This document shows positions 24,149-31,687 of a DNA stretch of 64,000 nucleotides, piece by piece. The stretch's first letter is position 1. Every line of letters begins with the position of its first letter. A program made the position numbers and the translations under genes. The notes under the pieces are model-generated. The model was not told where the DNA came from. It made no database searches and worked only from the letters and a program-made list of their open reading frames with translations. This stretch comes from Paenibacillus taiwanensis DSM 18679 (GTDB lineage Bacteria; Bacillota; Bacilli; Paenibacillales; Paenibacillaceae): NCBI RefSeq assembly GCF_000425125.1, contig NZ_KE384308.1, positions 434,692 to 498,691 on the forward strand. Reading direction: 5' to 3'.

Positions 24149-25660
24149 TTACAAACCGTATACATCCTTCGTCTTAGCTGTCAAATAGTCAACTAGGTAT
24201 TGTGGATTTAACGCCTCACCTGTCATACGTTCAATAATTTCAGACGGAGTCAGCAGTTTGCCGTACTGATAGACGTGCTCGGTCAACCACTCTTTGATTG
24301 GCAGCAAATCTCCCTTAGCAATACGCTCATCAACGTCAGGCATGACCTGACGCAGCTTGTTCATCATTTGCGCTCCATACATGTTTCCGAGCGAATAGGA
24401 AGGGAAATAACCAAATCCGCCGCTAGACCAATGTACATCTTGCAATACACCCTCACTATTGTGTGAAGGCTTCACACCTAGGTAGCTTTCATATTTCTCA
24501 TTCCACACAGCTGGCAAATCATCTACGGACAAATGGTCATTAAACAGCATCTTCTCAATCTCGTAACGGATAATAATATGCAGGTTATAAGTGACTTCGT
24601 CCGCCTCGATCCGAATAAGAGACGGCTCGATCCGATTGATTGCTCGGTAAAACTGTTCAACTTCAACGCCACCAAGCTGCTCCGGAAATACTTTTTGCAG
24701 GTCTTCATAGTAACGCGACCAGAACAGCCGACTGCGCCCAATCAAATTTTCCCAAAAACGGGATTGTGACTCATGAATCCCCATAGAGGTACCTGTGCAC
24801 AAAGGTGTGCGCGCCAAATCTTCACGAATATTTTGCTCATACAGCGCATGTCCACCTTCATGGAGAGAACTGAATACCGCACTAGCTACGTCATTTGGCA
24901 AGTAATTCGTTGTAATTCGCACATCACCCGGATTGAGTCCCGTCGCAAATGGATGGACACTTTCGTCAAGACGCCCTGCATCAAAGTTAAATCCAATTTG
25001 CTTTAGAATAAAGTTGCTAAATTGCTTCTGGCCTTCAATGTCAAATGTCTGATCCAGAAAACCGTGCTCAGGCTTACTGTCCGAATGCTGAACGGCCTGC
25101 ACCAATGGAACTAGCTGGTCACGAAGCTTGCCGAAGATTGCATCCAGCTTAGCTACGGTCATCCCTGGCTCGTACATGTCAAGCAGCGTATCGTACCTTG
25201 TCTCCTTTGCGCCCCAATAGTCGATAAATTGTTGATTCATCTTTACAATGTCTCTTATGTATGGTTTAAACATATCAAAATCTTGCTTAGCCTTTGCTTC
25301 TTCCCACACCGTCTCCGCATTGGAGGTTAACACGATGTATTCTTGATAGAGCTCAGGGGGAATTAACTTGTTCCGGTTGTATTCTTTTCGTGTCTCTATA
25401 ACCAGCTTACGTGTTACTGCGTCTAGTTGCTCTAAATCTGCTTCCAGCGCATCCAAGCATTGTCCCATCTCTTCGGAAATGCCTAGCTTAAACATATCGG
25501 TGGACAACATCCCAATCGTCTCGGAACGCATCTGCGCACCTTTGCGTGGCGCGCCTGTACGCAAGTCCCAATACATCAGACCTATCGCTTCTTCGTAAGA
25601 CTTTAACTTCGTCACGATATCTCGAAACTTCTGAATTGTCGCTGATTGTGTTTCACTCAT
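24149..25660 (-). CDS. M32 family (Taq-type) metallocarboxypeptidase
   Basis: A 503-residue zinc carboxypeptidase, the usual length of the family. The zinc site HEGGH lies in SSLHEGGHALYEQ (about residue 270), and the later conserved regions GIHESQSRFWENLIGRS and IEADEVTYNLHIIIRYEIE follow as in thermostable carboxypeptidase Taq and B. subtilis YpwA. It removes C-terminal residues from peptides; no signal peptide is present, so it should be cytoplasmic. The ATG is preceded by GAGGTGATC. It is convergent with nos and shares a terminator with it. Confidence 0.95.
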   Translation of the reverse strand: MSETQSATIQKFRDIVTKLKSYEEAIGLMYWDLRTGAPRKGAQMRSETIGMLSTDMFKLGISEEMGQCLDALEADLEQLDAVTRKLVIETRKEYNRNKLIPPELYQEYIVLTSNAETVWEEAKAKQDFDMFKPYIRDIVKMNQQFIDYWGAKETRYDTLLDMYEPGMTVAKLDAIFGKLRDQLVPLVQAVQHSDSKPEHGFLDQTFDIEGQKQFSNFILKQIGFNFDAGRLDESVHPFATGLNPGDVRITTNYLPNDVASAVFSSLHEGGHALYEQNIREDLARTPLCTGTSMGIHESQSRFWENLIGRSRLFWSRYYEDLQKVFPEQLGGVEVEQFYRAINRIEPSLIRIEADEVTYNLHIIIRYEIEKMLFNDHLSVDDLPAVWNEKYESYLGVKPSHNSEGVLQDVHWSSGGFGYFPSYSLGNMYGAQMMNKLRQVMPDVDERIAKGDLLPIKEWLTEHVYQYGKLLTPSEIIERMTGEALNPQYLVDYLTAKTKDVYGL

Positions 25661-25784
25661 GCTTCGATCACCTCAGTATCAAATTGAACCTGCCTCTTGA
25701 TGATACGCTGTGTAAGCTTTATAATCAACTTTCAAAAGCACATGAAATTTTCAATGCTGTTACATAAAGGAGCTGACCTCTTGT

Positions 25785-26132
25785 ATGAATATCGATCTAC
25801 AGCTGAGTGCAGCCGCTATCGAAGCGATTGAGCAGCAGTTGAATGGGACAGGAACCTTAAAGCTTGTTTATGATACTGATGGCTGTGGCTGTGCCGTTAA
25901 CGGCGTTCCTAGTCTGTGGCTAGTATCTGAACTATCAGCATTTGACGTTCCGATCCTCACCAATGCACCCTTCCCTATCGTCATTGATCGACATCAGACG
26001 GTCTTCTTTGAAGAGCAGATGCGATTACATGCACAAGGAAGCGGATACTATAAATTATGGAGCAGTCAGCAGATTTATTCGGTGCATGTAGCTTGTACAG
26101 ACAAACGCCATACCCAATTCACGAATGCCTAG
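25785..26132 (+). CDS. YqkB-like iron-sulfur-biosynthesis-family protein
   Basis: A 115-residue protein of the HesB/IscA-like fold group, closest to B. subtilis YqkB by the motif YDTDGCGCAVNGVPSLWLV (about residues 29-47). It lacks the classical three-Cys A-type scaffold pattern: only the CGC pair and a later Cys (VHVACTDKRHT) are present. An iron-sulfur role is therefore uncertain. AAAGGAG lies about 12 bases before the ATG. The stop is 11 bases before the carbonic anhydrase start, so the two genes probably form an operon. Confidence 0.75.
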   Translation: MNIDLQLSAAAIEAIEQQLNGTGTLKLVYDTDGCGCAVNGVPSLWLVSELSAFDVPILTNAPFPIVIDRHQTVFFEEQMRLHAQGSGYYKLWSSQQIYSVHVACTDKRHTQFTNA

Positions 26133-26143
26133 GAGGGAAATCA

Positions 26144-26773
26144 ATGTCCAATATGTTTGAAATTTTAGAGTACAACGAGCAGTTTGTTAGCAACCGCGAG
26201 TATGAGCAATATTTAACGAACAAGTTTCCCGACAAGAAGATGGTTATTTTCACATGTATGGATACAAGACTTGTAGAGCTTCTTCCTAAAGCGATGAATT
26301 TGCGAAACGGCGATGCGAAAATTATTAAAAATGCCGGTGCCATTATATCTCAGCCATTCGGGAGTGTCGTGCGAAGCGTATTAGTTGCAATCTACGAACT
26401 CGAGGCCAACGAGGTTATGGTTGTTGGCCACTATGAGTGTGGCATGACGGGTTTGAATTCGCAGCATATTATTGATCAAGCTAAAGAGCGCGGGGTTGAT
26501 GATGTCGTCCTCGATACTTTGACGAACTCTGGCATTAAGCTGCATCATTGGCTGCGCGGCTTTGACAATGTGCATGAAGGGGTGCTGAACAGTGTGCGTA
26601 TTTTACGCAACCACCCGCTTCTCCCTTCTGACATTCCCGTACATGGCATGCTCATCCATCCCGAGACAGGTGCTTTAGAATGGATCGCCGACGGCTATCG
26701 TTATTTGGAAGAAAAGAAAACGAATGACGGTTCGTCATCAGATGTTTCACCTTCCCCTTCAGCAACTCGATAA
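26144..26773 (+). CDS. Beta-class carbonic anhydrase
   Basis: Interconverts carbon dioxide and bicarbonate. The zinc ligands are in order: Cys-38 and Asp-40 with Arg-42 (CMDTR), then His-96 and Cys-99 (GHYEC). The length is 209 residues. The sequence KNAGAIISQPFGSVVRSVLVAIYELEANEVMVVGH is typical of the short bacterial group (like Mycobacterium Rv1284). The ATG is chosen because AGGAGGG lies six bases upstream; a longer frame would overlap the upstream gene. It is preceded by the YqkB-like gene and faces, convergently, a CobW/COG0523 GTPase, a family that can deliver zinc. Confidence 0.92.
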   Translation: MSNMFEILEYNEQFVSNREYEQYLTNKFPDKKMVIFTCMDTRLVELLPKAMNLRNGDAKIIKNAGAIISQPFGSVVRSVLVAIYELEANEVMVVGHYECGMTGLNSQHIIDQAKERGVDDVVLDTLTNSGIKLHHWLRGFDNVHEGVLNSVRILRNHPLLPSDIPVHGMLIHPETGALEWIADGYRYLEEKKTNDGSSSDVSPSPSATR

Positions 26774-26786
26774 TTTCTGTCGTGTA

Positions 26787-26826
26787 CACATCAAAAAGGA
26801 GTTAAACGAAGCTCCTTTTTGATGTG
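26787..26826 (+). terminator. Terminator after the carbonic anhydrase gene
   Basis: A long perfect stem (26787-26801 with 26812-26826) with a ten-base loop and a T5 run inside the distal arm. It lies about 15 bases after the stop. Confidence 0.8.
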
Positions 26827-27107
26827 CATTTGATTTGTAAATACATTCATATTTTATGAAATAAGACGTAACCGTTACGCCTCATCACGTTTCACAGGCT
26901 CCCATTACGTTACCGCGCCTGCCTGCTTGTCCTCATTTTTCCTAACGAACTTTCTAACCATTTCATCTGTAACCGCACCGGCTCATACACAAAGCTCTAC
27001 CAAATGAAATAACCGCCCAGAGCTCTCAACTTCTAAAAGAAGCTTCGCTCTTGACGGCTATTTGGCACCTCCATAACAACTCACGTATTAGGCTTTATTG
27101 ATACCTA
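26827..27107. other. Intergenic region between convergent genes
   Basis: No credible gene is seen. Near the CobW end, 27013-27057 folds on the minus strand as three nested stems (CCG/CGG, AGAGC/GCTCT, CTTCT/AGAAG) followed by TTATTTC. This is a weak candidate terminator for the CobW gene. The rest shows no structure I can support. Confidence 0.4.
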
Positions 27108-28229
27108 TCAGGCATTATCCATACATGCTGACAATCGCTTATATAACTCATCTGCATTCATTTGCTCCCCGATTAGCACGATCACATCATCCACCTGACC
27201 TTGTGGCATGATCGGAATAAATTCAGTAGCACGATACGCGTATTGGAACATGTAGCGTTTAGAAGTATCTGTAAAGCTTACAATTCCTTTGGCGCGGTAT
27301 ACTTCTTGCGGAAGGTCCATTAGCCACTGCTCGAACCGTTCACTGTTAAGCGGCTTCTCGATCGGGTGCGTCCAGACCGTCACATGGGCATGGGCAGATG
27401 GACGGGAACGATGAATTAAACATTGTTGCTCCGAGCCTGCGTCGCCCCTAGCTTCAGCATGCTGCTCGTCATTATCCATATGCATGCCACACGTGCAACT
27501 GCTGTGTTCGCCTGCAAGCTCCTGTGGCACTTGTGCTGCCACGAGGTTGTCACTTAGCTGCTGTGACGTCAGCAAGCTATGCTCCCACACGGATCGGGGC
27601 ACGATAGCCTTGCTTGTTCGTATCCTAACAGCCGTGTCATTCCAAGCACGCAATTGGCCCTCGACACGATCTGCTTCTGCTTCAGATAGCAGATCACACT
27701 TATTCAACACAAGCACGTTAGCTGCACGCACTTGTTCACGCAGAAGCCGCTCCAATTTCTTAGATGGTGTTTGCATTGCATCTGGTGCTAGAAATACTTG
27801 ATCAGCTAACTGGACGGTGTCTGCCAGCGTAACAATCTGGGTCAATTGCACAGGAGCATATAACGAAACCTCTGTTAACGTATCTACAAGCTCCATCGGC
27901 TCTGCAATACCCGTACACTCTACATATATAACATCTGGAGCCTGTTGAGTCACGAGCTCGTGGAGCTTGATGCCAAAGTCGCCACGAATAGAGCAGCATA
28001 TGCATCCGCTCAGCAGTTCCTCCATTGGAACCTGCTCGGGCAGCAGCTGACCGTCCAAATTCACATCTCCGACTTCGTTCATAATGACAGCCGGAGTGAG
28101 TCCAGCCTCCAAGCTCCAAGCCACAAGCTGTTGCAGCAGTGTCGTCTTGCCGCTTCCTAGAAACCCTGACAAAATAATAACAGGTATATCCTGTCTAACT
28201 GCATTCTCAGCAGATATGGATGAAATCAT
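27108..28229 (-). CDS. CobW/COG0523-family GTPase, putative metallochaperone
   Basis: A 373-residue G3E GTPase. The P-loop GFLGSGKTT lies at residues 22-30, the metal-binding CxCC (Cys-76, 78, 79) in SGCICCS, and ECTGIAEP and NKCDLL (base recognition) follow. The C-terminal CobW_C domain starts near VTVWTHPIEKPL and ends in ICRAKGIV-like YRAKGIVSF. Between the domains is a His/Cys-rich stretch (HSSCTCGMHMDNDEQHAEA) likely to bind metal. Such proteins deliver zinc or other metals. I see no Zur box upstream. The ATG is preferred because GGGGG lies eight bases upstream; a frame from 28307 is rejected for lack of a site. It is divergent from a PadR regulator. Confidence 0.88.
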   Translation of the reverse strand: MISSISAENAVRQDIPVIILSGFLGSGKTTLLQQLVAWSLEAGLTPAVIMNEVGDVNLDGQLLPEQVPMEELLSGCICCSIRGDFGIKLHELVTQQAPDVIYVECTGIAEPMELVDTLTEVSLYAPVQLTQIVTLADTVQLADQVFLAPDAMQTPSKKLERLLREQVRAANVLVLNKCDLLSEAEADRVEGQLRAWNDTAVRIRTSKAIVPRSVWEHSLLTSQQLSDNLVAAQVPQELAGEHSSCTCGMHMDNDEQHAEARGDAGSEQQCLIHRSRPSAHAHVTVWTHPIEKPLNSERFEQWLMDLPQEVYRAKGIVSFTDTSKRYMFQYAYRATEFIPIMPQGQVDDVIVLIGEQMNADELYKRLSACMDNA

Positions 28230-28443
28230 ATCATTATCCCCCATCATGTTGTACAATAAAGTCTCATCACATGATACAATCTTCCTCGTTGGCAGCGCAA
28301 CATACATTGCCCTTATTAGACTATTTTTGCATGACCCATTGAATTCATGTAATTTCTTTCATATAATCAAAATGAATATTATGTTTATTTATCGAGCAGG
28401 GGAATTTCAGCGGCACCAACAGTTGAATTGGGGGGATTCATTT

Positions 28444-28986
28444 ATGTTAAACACTTTGTCGTATGGACTGCTTGGACTACTAGCTAGAGAGTCTTGCTCC
28501 GGCTACGATTTGATGCTGCGGATTCAACCATTCTGGCAAGCCAAGCACAGCCAGATCTATCCACTTCTTGCCAAGCTAGAACGCGAAGGCTTCGTCCAAT
28601 TTGTTCGTATTGAACAAAGAGATAAACCGGACAAAAAGGTATATTCCATTACCGACAGTGGCCGTAAGGCTGTAATGGATTGGCTCGGAGAAGCACCAGC
28701 GGAGGCGGCCACGCGGGACGAGCTCAGTCTGAAGGCACAATGTATTTGGATGACAGATCGTAACATTGCCATCCCGTTGTTCTTAACGCGACTGAAGCAG
28801 CTCGACACTAAGATTGCTTATTATGAGAAGCTGCTTTCTCGTATTCCAGAGAACGAGCGTCATGCACACTCTTTGCACTTCGGTGATTATATATTGCTGA
28901 ATCGCGCGATCACTCTAGCGGAAGCTCAAATAAAATGGTGCCGCTGGGTCGTTTCTATGCTAGAATCAACTAACGAAGACGTATAA
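28444..28986 (+). CDS. PadR-family transcriptional regulator
   Basis: A 180-residue regulator of the PadR group (YqjI/AphA-like). The N-terminal winged helix begins MLNTLSYGLLGLLARESCSGYDLM and includes QIYPLLAKLEREGFV, KKVYSITDSGRKAVMDWL. The C-terminal helical part (Vir_act_alpha_C-like: RLKQLDTKIAYYEKLL ... RWVVSMLE) forms the dimer. The ATG at 28444 follows GGGGGG with good spacing; the longer frame that starts in the CobW gene on the other strand is an artefact. It is divergent from the CobW gene with 214 bases between, so it may control that gene or itself; the ligand is unknown. Confidence 0.88.
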   Translation: MLNTLSYGLLGLLARESCSGYDLMLRIQPFWQAKHSQIYPLLAKLEREGFVQFVRIEQRDKPDKKVYSITDSGRKAVMDWLGEAPAEAATRDELSLKAQCIWMTDRNIAIPLFLTRLKQLDTKIAYYEKLLSRIPENERHAHSLHFGDYILLNRAITLAEAQIKWCRWVVSMLESTNEDV

Positions 28987-29004
28987 CATCCATAAATGAT
29001 AAAG

Positions 29005-29035
29005 ACCGCAGAGTGAGCATAATGAACTCTGCGGT
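29005..29035. terminator. Bidirectional terminator between PadR and DUF309 genes
   Basis: Ten-base perfect inverted repeat ACCGCAGAGT/ACTCTGCGGT with AT-rich sequence on both sides (TATTTG on plus, CTTTAT on minus). It sits about 18 bases after the PadR stop and 38 bases after the DUF309 stop. Confidence 0.75.
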
Positions 29036-29072
29036 TATTTGATATTCGGGCAGCCTGTTTCTTATAAGGTCA

Positions 29073-29615
29073 TCAGTCACGAAGTCTACGATTAAGCGCA
29101 ACCTGTCTTGCTGCTATCACATCTGAACGATCCCGAAGGCGATGACGATGGATTAGTTCGTCCGTAAAGTTCGTGTCCGCTAAGTTCCAGCCTAAGCCGA
29201 GCTTGTTACAATAAACTTGGCACTGCTTTAGTAAGTTTGGATCATCAATTGGCAAGTTCATCGTGTCAAATACACGATCCACGCGAACTCGTTCTGAGGA
29301 CATCATTAGATGTTCAGCATTCTTCAGCCGCTGCCCCACCATATAGGTTAGCTTATCCCCTTCTATGCCGTGACGCTTCCAATCAATCGACTGTACACTA
29401 GCCTCGACTTGACGATACATCTTCTCTGCCCCAGGCATGTTCCCTCGTCGTTCATGATATAGTCCAACCGCCAAACGTATGAGTAAAAGCCAAGTCTGTT
29501 GCAGATCAGCATCTGTTTCCTGCTTCCACATCTCTTCCATAATCTCATGGCATTCAAACCAGTCACGTGTGACGTGGAATTCCACCAAATATTGGACATA
29601 ACCCTCTGCATACAT
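29073..29615 (-). CDS. DUF309 domain-containing protein
   Basis: A 180-residue protein with the DUF309 hallmark DWFECHEIMEEMWK at about residues 18-31, followed by LLLIRLAVGLYHERRGNMPGAEKMYRQ. The family is helical and widespread in Bacilli, and its role is unknown. The His-Glu pair (CHE) and Trp/Glu residues are the most conserved. The ATG has GGAGG eight bases upstream. It stands alone, divergent from the secreted protein gene at 29746. Confidence 0.85.
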   Translation of the reverse strand: MYAEGYVQYLVEFHVTRDWFECHEIMEEMWKQETDADLQQTWLLLIRLAVGLYHERRGNMPGAEKMYRQVEASVQSIDWKRHGIEGDKLTYMVGQRLKNAEHLMMSSERVRVDRVFDTMNLPIDDPNLLKQCQVYCNKLGLGWNLADTNFTDELIHRHRLRDRSDVIAARQVALNRRLRD

Positions 29616-29745
29616 GGTGTTTACCTCCTTGGCAGTTACCGTCTATGACCATTGTAACAAATACCATCATCTTTTTGAAACCATTTGTATGTTGAAAACG
29701 TAAAGCATGACGAAACGGTAAACATTCTTCTAGAGGAGGCAAATC

Positions 29746-30189
29746 ATGCGCAAATGGATGTCGGTCTTTTTGGCAGTCGCACTTCTGTTCGCTGTAACAG
29801 CACCAGGAGTTGTAGATGCTAAACGGGGAGGATTCAGCTCAGGGGTCAAGAAATATAACCCATCTACGAGCAAATCCAATTCAGGTACTTCTAATTCCAC
29901 CAACAACAAGTCGAATGTCAACAATTCGACCAATACAAACACAAATACGGGAACAACAGCTAAACGTGGTTTCTTTAGTGGTGGAAGCTTAATGAAAGGC
30001 TTAATGATTGGTGGTCTTGCCGGGCTTCTATTTGGCGGGCTATTCGGCAACATGGGAATGATGGGGGAAATTCTAGGCTTAATGCTGAATGTTATCGCGT
30101 TAGTTGCCTTAGTTATGGTCATCTCGATGTTTGTTCGCAGATGGCGTGAACGTCGTAAGCCAGCATCTAATGACGGACGGTGGAACTAA
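29746..30189 (+). CDS. Secreted/membrane Ser-Thr-Asn-rich protein of unknown function
   Basis: A 147-residue protein. It has a signal peptide (residues 1-25, MRKWMSVFLAVALLFAVTAPGVVDA), then KRGGFSSGVKKY and a Ser/Thr/Asn-rich linker of about 35 residues. Next come a Gly-rich segment and two membrane helices (LMKGLMIGGLAGLLFGGLFG and LGLMLNVIALVALVMVISMFV) with a short basic tail. The first part resembles the start of bacterial Tim44-like proteins, but the Tim44 domain itself is absent. No function can be given. AGAGGAGG gives a strong ribosome binding site. Its stop overlaps the next start (TAATG), so the two are translationally coupled. Confidence 0.75.
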   Translation: MRKWMSVFLAVALLFAVTAPGVVDAKRGGFSSGVKKYNPSTSKSNSGTSNSTNNKSNVNNSTNTNTNTGTTAKRGFFSGGSLMKGLMIGGLAGLLFGGLFGNMGMMGEILGLMLNVIALVALVMVISMFVRRWRERRKPASNDGRWN

Positions 30190-30479
30190 TGAATTTAACC
30201 TTGACGATGGATGAAATTGTGAACGCAATCTGCCTTAATATGGCGATGCGCAGACAAGTTCAGCCTTCTGAGATCGAGGTTGAACTGTGTTGGGATGAGG
30301 AACATGGATTTTCTGCTCAAGTATGGGTACAGGGCAGACATCAATATATTGTCGAGAGTAACATGTTGGAAGCATTGGAGCAATATGTTTATAACAATCA
30401 TGGACAGCGTGTCTTCCGTTCACAGATTCAACTTCAAGTAAACGATGAAGATATGTGGGCAGACGTTCAATTGAACTAG
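30189..30479 (+). CDS. YxcD-like (DUF2653) protein
   Basis: A 96-residue soluble protein beginning MNLTLTMDEIVNAICLNMA, with WDEEHGFSAQVWVQGR and MLEALEQYVYNNHGQRVFRSQIQLQVNDEDMWADV. This layout matches the YxcD family of Bacilli, whose function is unknown. The ATG overlaps the TAA stop of the membrane protein gene by one base, and GGTGG lies six bases before it. A GTG in frame at 30180 is possible but unneeded. A strong terminator follows. Confidence 0.8.
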   Translation: MNLTLTMDEIVNAICLNMAMRRQVQPSEIEVELCWDEEHGFSAQVWVQGRHQYIVESNMLEALEQYVYNNHGQRVFRSQIQLQVNDEDMWADVQLN

Positions 30480-30502
30480 TCCCATTCACTTAATCGCCTA
30501 AC

Positions 30503-30550
30503 ACGGCTGCATCCTAGATGATTGTTGTTCATCAAGGATGCAGCCGTTTT
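30503..30550 (+). terminator. Terminator after the yxcD-like gene
   Basis: Thirteen-base inverted repeat ACGGCTGCATCCT/AGGATGCAGCCGT (30503-30515 with 30535-30547) followed by TTTC. It lies about 25 bases after the stop. Confidence 0.8.
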
Positions 30551-30706
30551 CTACTATTCGCAATCGCTTTACTCTATGAAAATGACGAAATTTTTTCAAA
30601 AACAGCCGTTTTGTAACAACATTGTAGCCAGTTTTTAAGGTGAATTTAATGTTCAGCCCTTAATATAATAACAAGAGAAATAGAATGAAACAGGAGGCCG
30701 ATATGA

Positions 30707-30940
30707 ATGAAAACTGTATATATTGATTTCCAAGATCGTAAGATTCCCGTATTCTGTACAACCGTGTCCCACAAAAATACATTTTCACTACTTAAAGACG
30801 CACTAAATCGAAAGGTCAATTCTGGTAAACGAGCCATTAAGACATGCTTGGAGACTTTAATTAGTATCGAGATTATAGGTTCAGAAGCGATACTTCATTC
30901 TCGCAGAGAAAACGACACACTAGCCCTCTCGCTCTACTAA
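30707..30940 (+). CDS. Small hypothetical protein
   Basis: A 77-residue protein I do not recognise: MKTVYIDFQDRKIPVFCTTV, then a helical LLKDALNRKVNSGKRAIKTCLETLIS and an end GSEAILHSRRENDTLALSLY. There is no signal peptide or membrane segment. It is supported as a gene by an AGGAGG nine bases before the ATG and a TATAAT about 45 bases upstream (around 30662). It is followed after about 170 bases by a terminator. A second ATG four bases upstream is out of frame and gives only a seven-codon peptide. Confidence 0.6.
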   Translation: MKTVYIDFQDRKIPVFCTTVSHKNTFSLLKDALNRKVNSGKRAIKTCLETLISIEIIGSEAILHSRRENDTLALSLY

Positions 30941-31246
30941 TACACACATGATCAGGTTGTATACTGCACGACCGCACCGAGGTTGATTCGGCAGTTGGAT
31001 AAGGCATAATGTAATCTTTGAACGTATATAGCTAGCTTACATGCTAAGCTGACTTATGTACATGAACACAACTATTATTTAACCATTGTACAAATTATTT
31101 TGCAAACATTCGGCGTACCTTCTTCTGGGAGGTACGCCGTTTTTGTGTGCAGTCACATTTGGATACGAAGCTGAGCACTTTGGGACATGGTAAATATTAT
31201 CCACCTCTAATGAAACCCGCATTTCTGCTATTCATAAATAATTTCC
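30941..31246. other. Intergenic region with terminator but no gene
   Basis: About 300 bases without a credible reading frame. It has AT-rich sequence with partial repeats (GCTAGCTTACATGCTAAGCTGACTTATG around 31030) and ends in the terminator at 31110-31145. The terminator is far from the upstream 77-residue gene, so a long 3' end or a small RNA are both possible. Confidence 0.4.
31111..31144 (+). terminator. Terminator upstream of the XRE regulator gene
   Basis: Ten-base GC-rich arms CGGCGTACCT/AGGTACGCCG followed by TTTTTG on the plus strand. Confidence 0.8.
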
Positions 31247-31275
31247 TTGACACGATACATATTGTATCATACATT
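31247..31275 (+). promoter_or_regulatory. Promoter and operator of the XRE regulator
   Basis: A perfect -35 TTGACA (31247-31252) and a -10 TACATT (31270-31275) are spaced 17 bases. The spacer holds a perfect palindrome GATACA-TAT-TGTATC (31254-31268), followed by TGTATCATACA overlapping the -10. A repressor bound here would block RNA polymerase, so autoregulation by the encoded helix-turn-helix protein is likely. Confidence 0.65.
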
Positions 31276-31333
31276 ACAAATAGTGCCCTATTCCTACAGC
31301 AATATTATTATGAACAAAAAAGGAGTAAAGTGA

Positions 31334-31663
31334 ATGACAATTGGAGAGCGCTTACGCCGACTGCGGATGTCTCGTAAATTGTCACAAGAAGAAGTCGCCC
31401 GGCATATTGGAGTTACACGTTCCGCATACAGTCACTACGAGATCAATAGTCGTCAGCCTGTTTACGATACAATTCGTAAACTAGCAGTTCTATTTGACGT
31501 ATCGATTGATTATTTAGTAAATGCGGATAATCAGGATAAACAGCCGGTTGAAACACAGCGACTTCTTCAATTGTGGCAATCGATGGACGAACATTCACGT
31601 GAGCAAACGTTAAGTATGATGCAGCACGTCATGAAGCATTCCGAGTTAAAAAATACACGCTAA
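31334..31663 (+). CDS. XRE-family transcriptional regulator
   Basis: A 109-residue repressor-like protein. The N-terminal helix-turn-helix (TIGERLRRLRMSRKLSQEEVARHIGVTRSAYSHYEINSRQPVYDTIRKLAVLFDVSIDYLV) is of the Cro/cI type. A short C-terminal part (LLQLWQSMDEHSREQTLSMMQHVMKH) may dimerise. The ATG has GGAG eight bases upstream. The promoter contains a palindrome (31254-31268) that it may bind. It is convergent with the histidine kinase gene, about 25 bases away, so it is not obviously part of that system. Confidence 0.88.
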   Translation: MTIGERLRRLRMSRKLSQEEVARHIGVTRSAYSHYEINSRQPVYDTIRKLAVLFDVSIDYLVNADNQDKQPVETQRLLQLWQSMDEHSREQTLSMMQHVMKHSELKNTR

Positions 31664-31687
31664 TACCTGCTGGACAACCTTAGTTGG

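Noticed and set aside
28084..28443. Upstream extension of the PadR frame
   Set aside because: It lies opposite the CobW gene, and GGGGGG precedes the shorter start at 28444.
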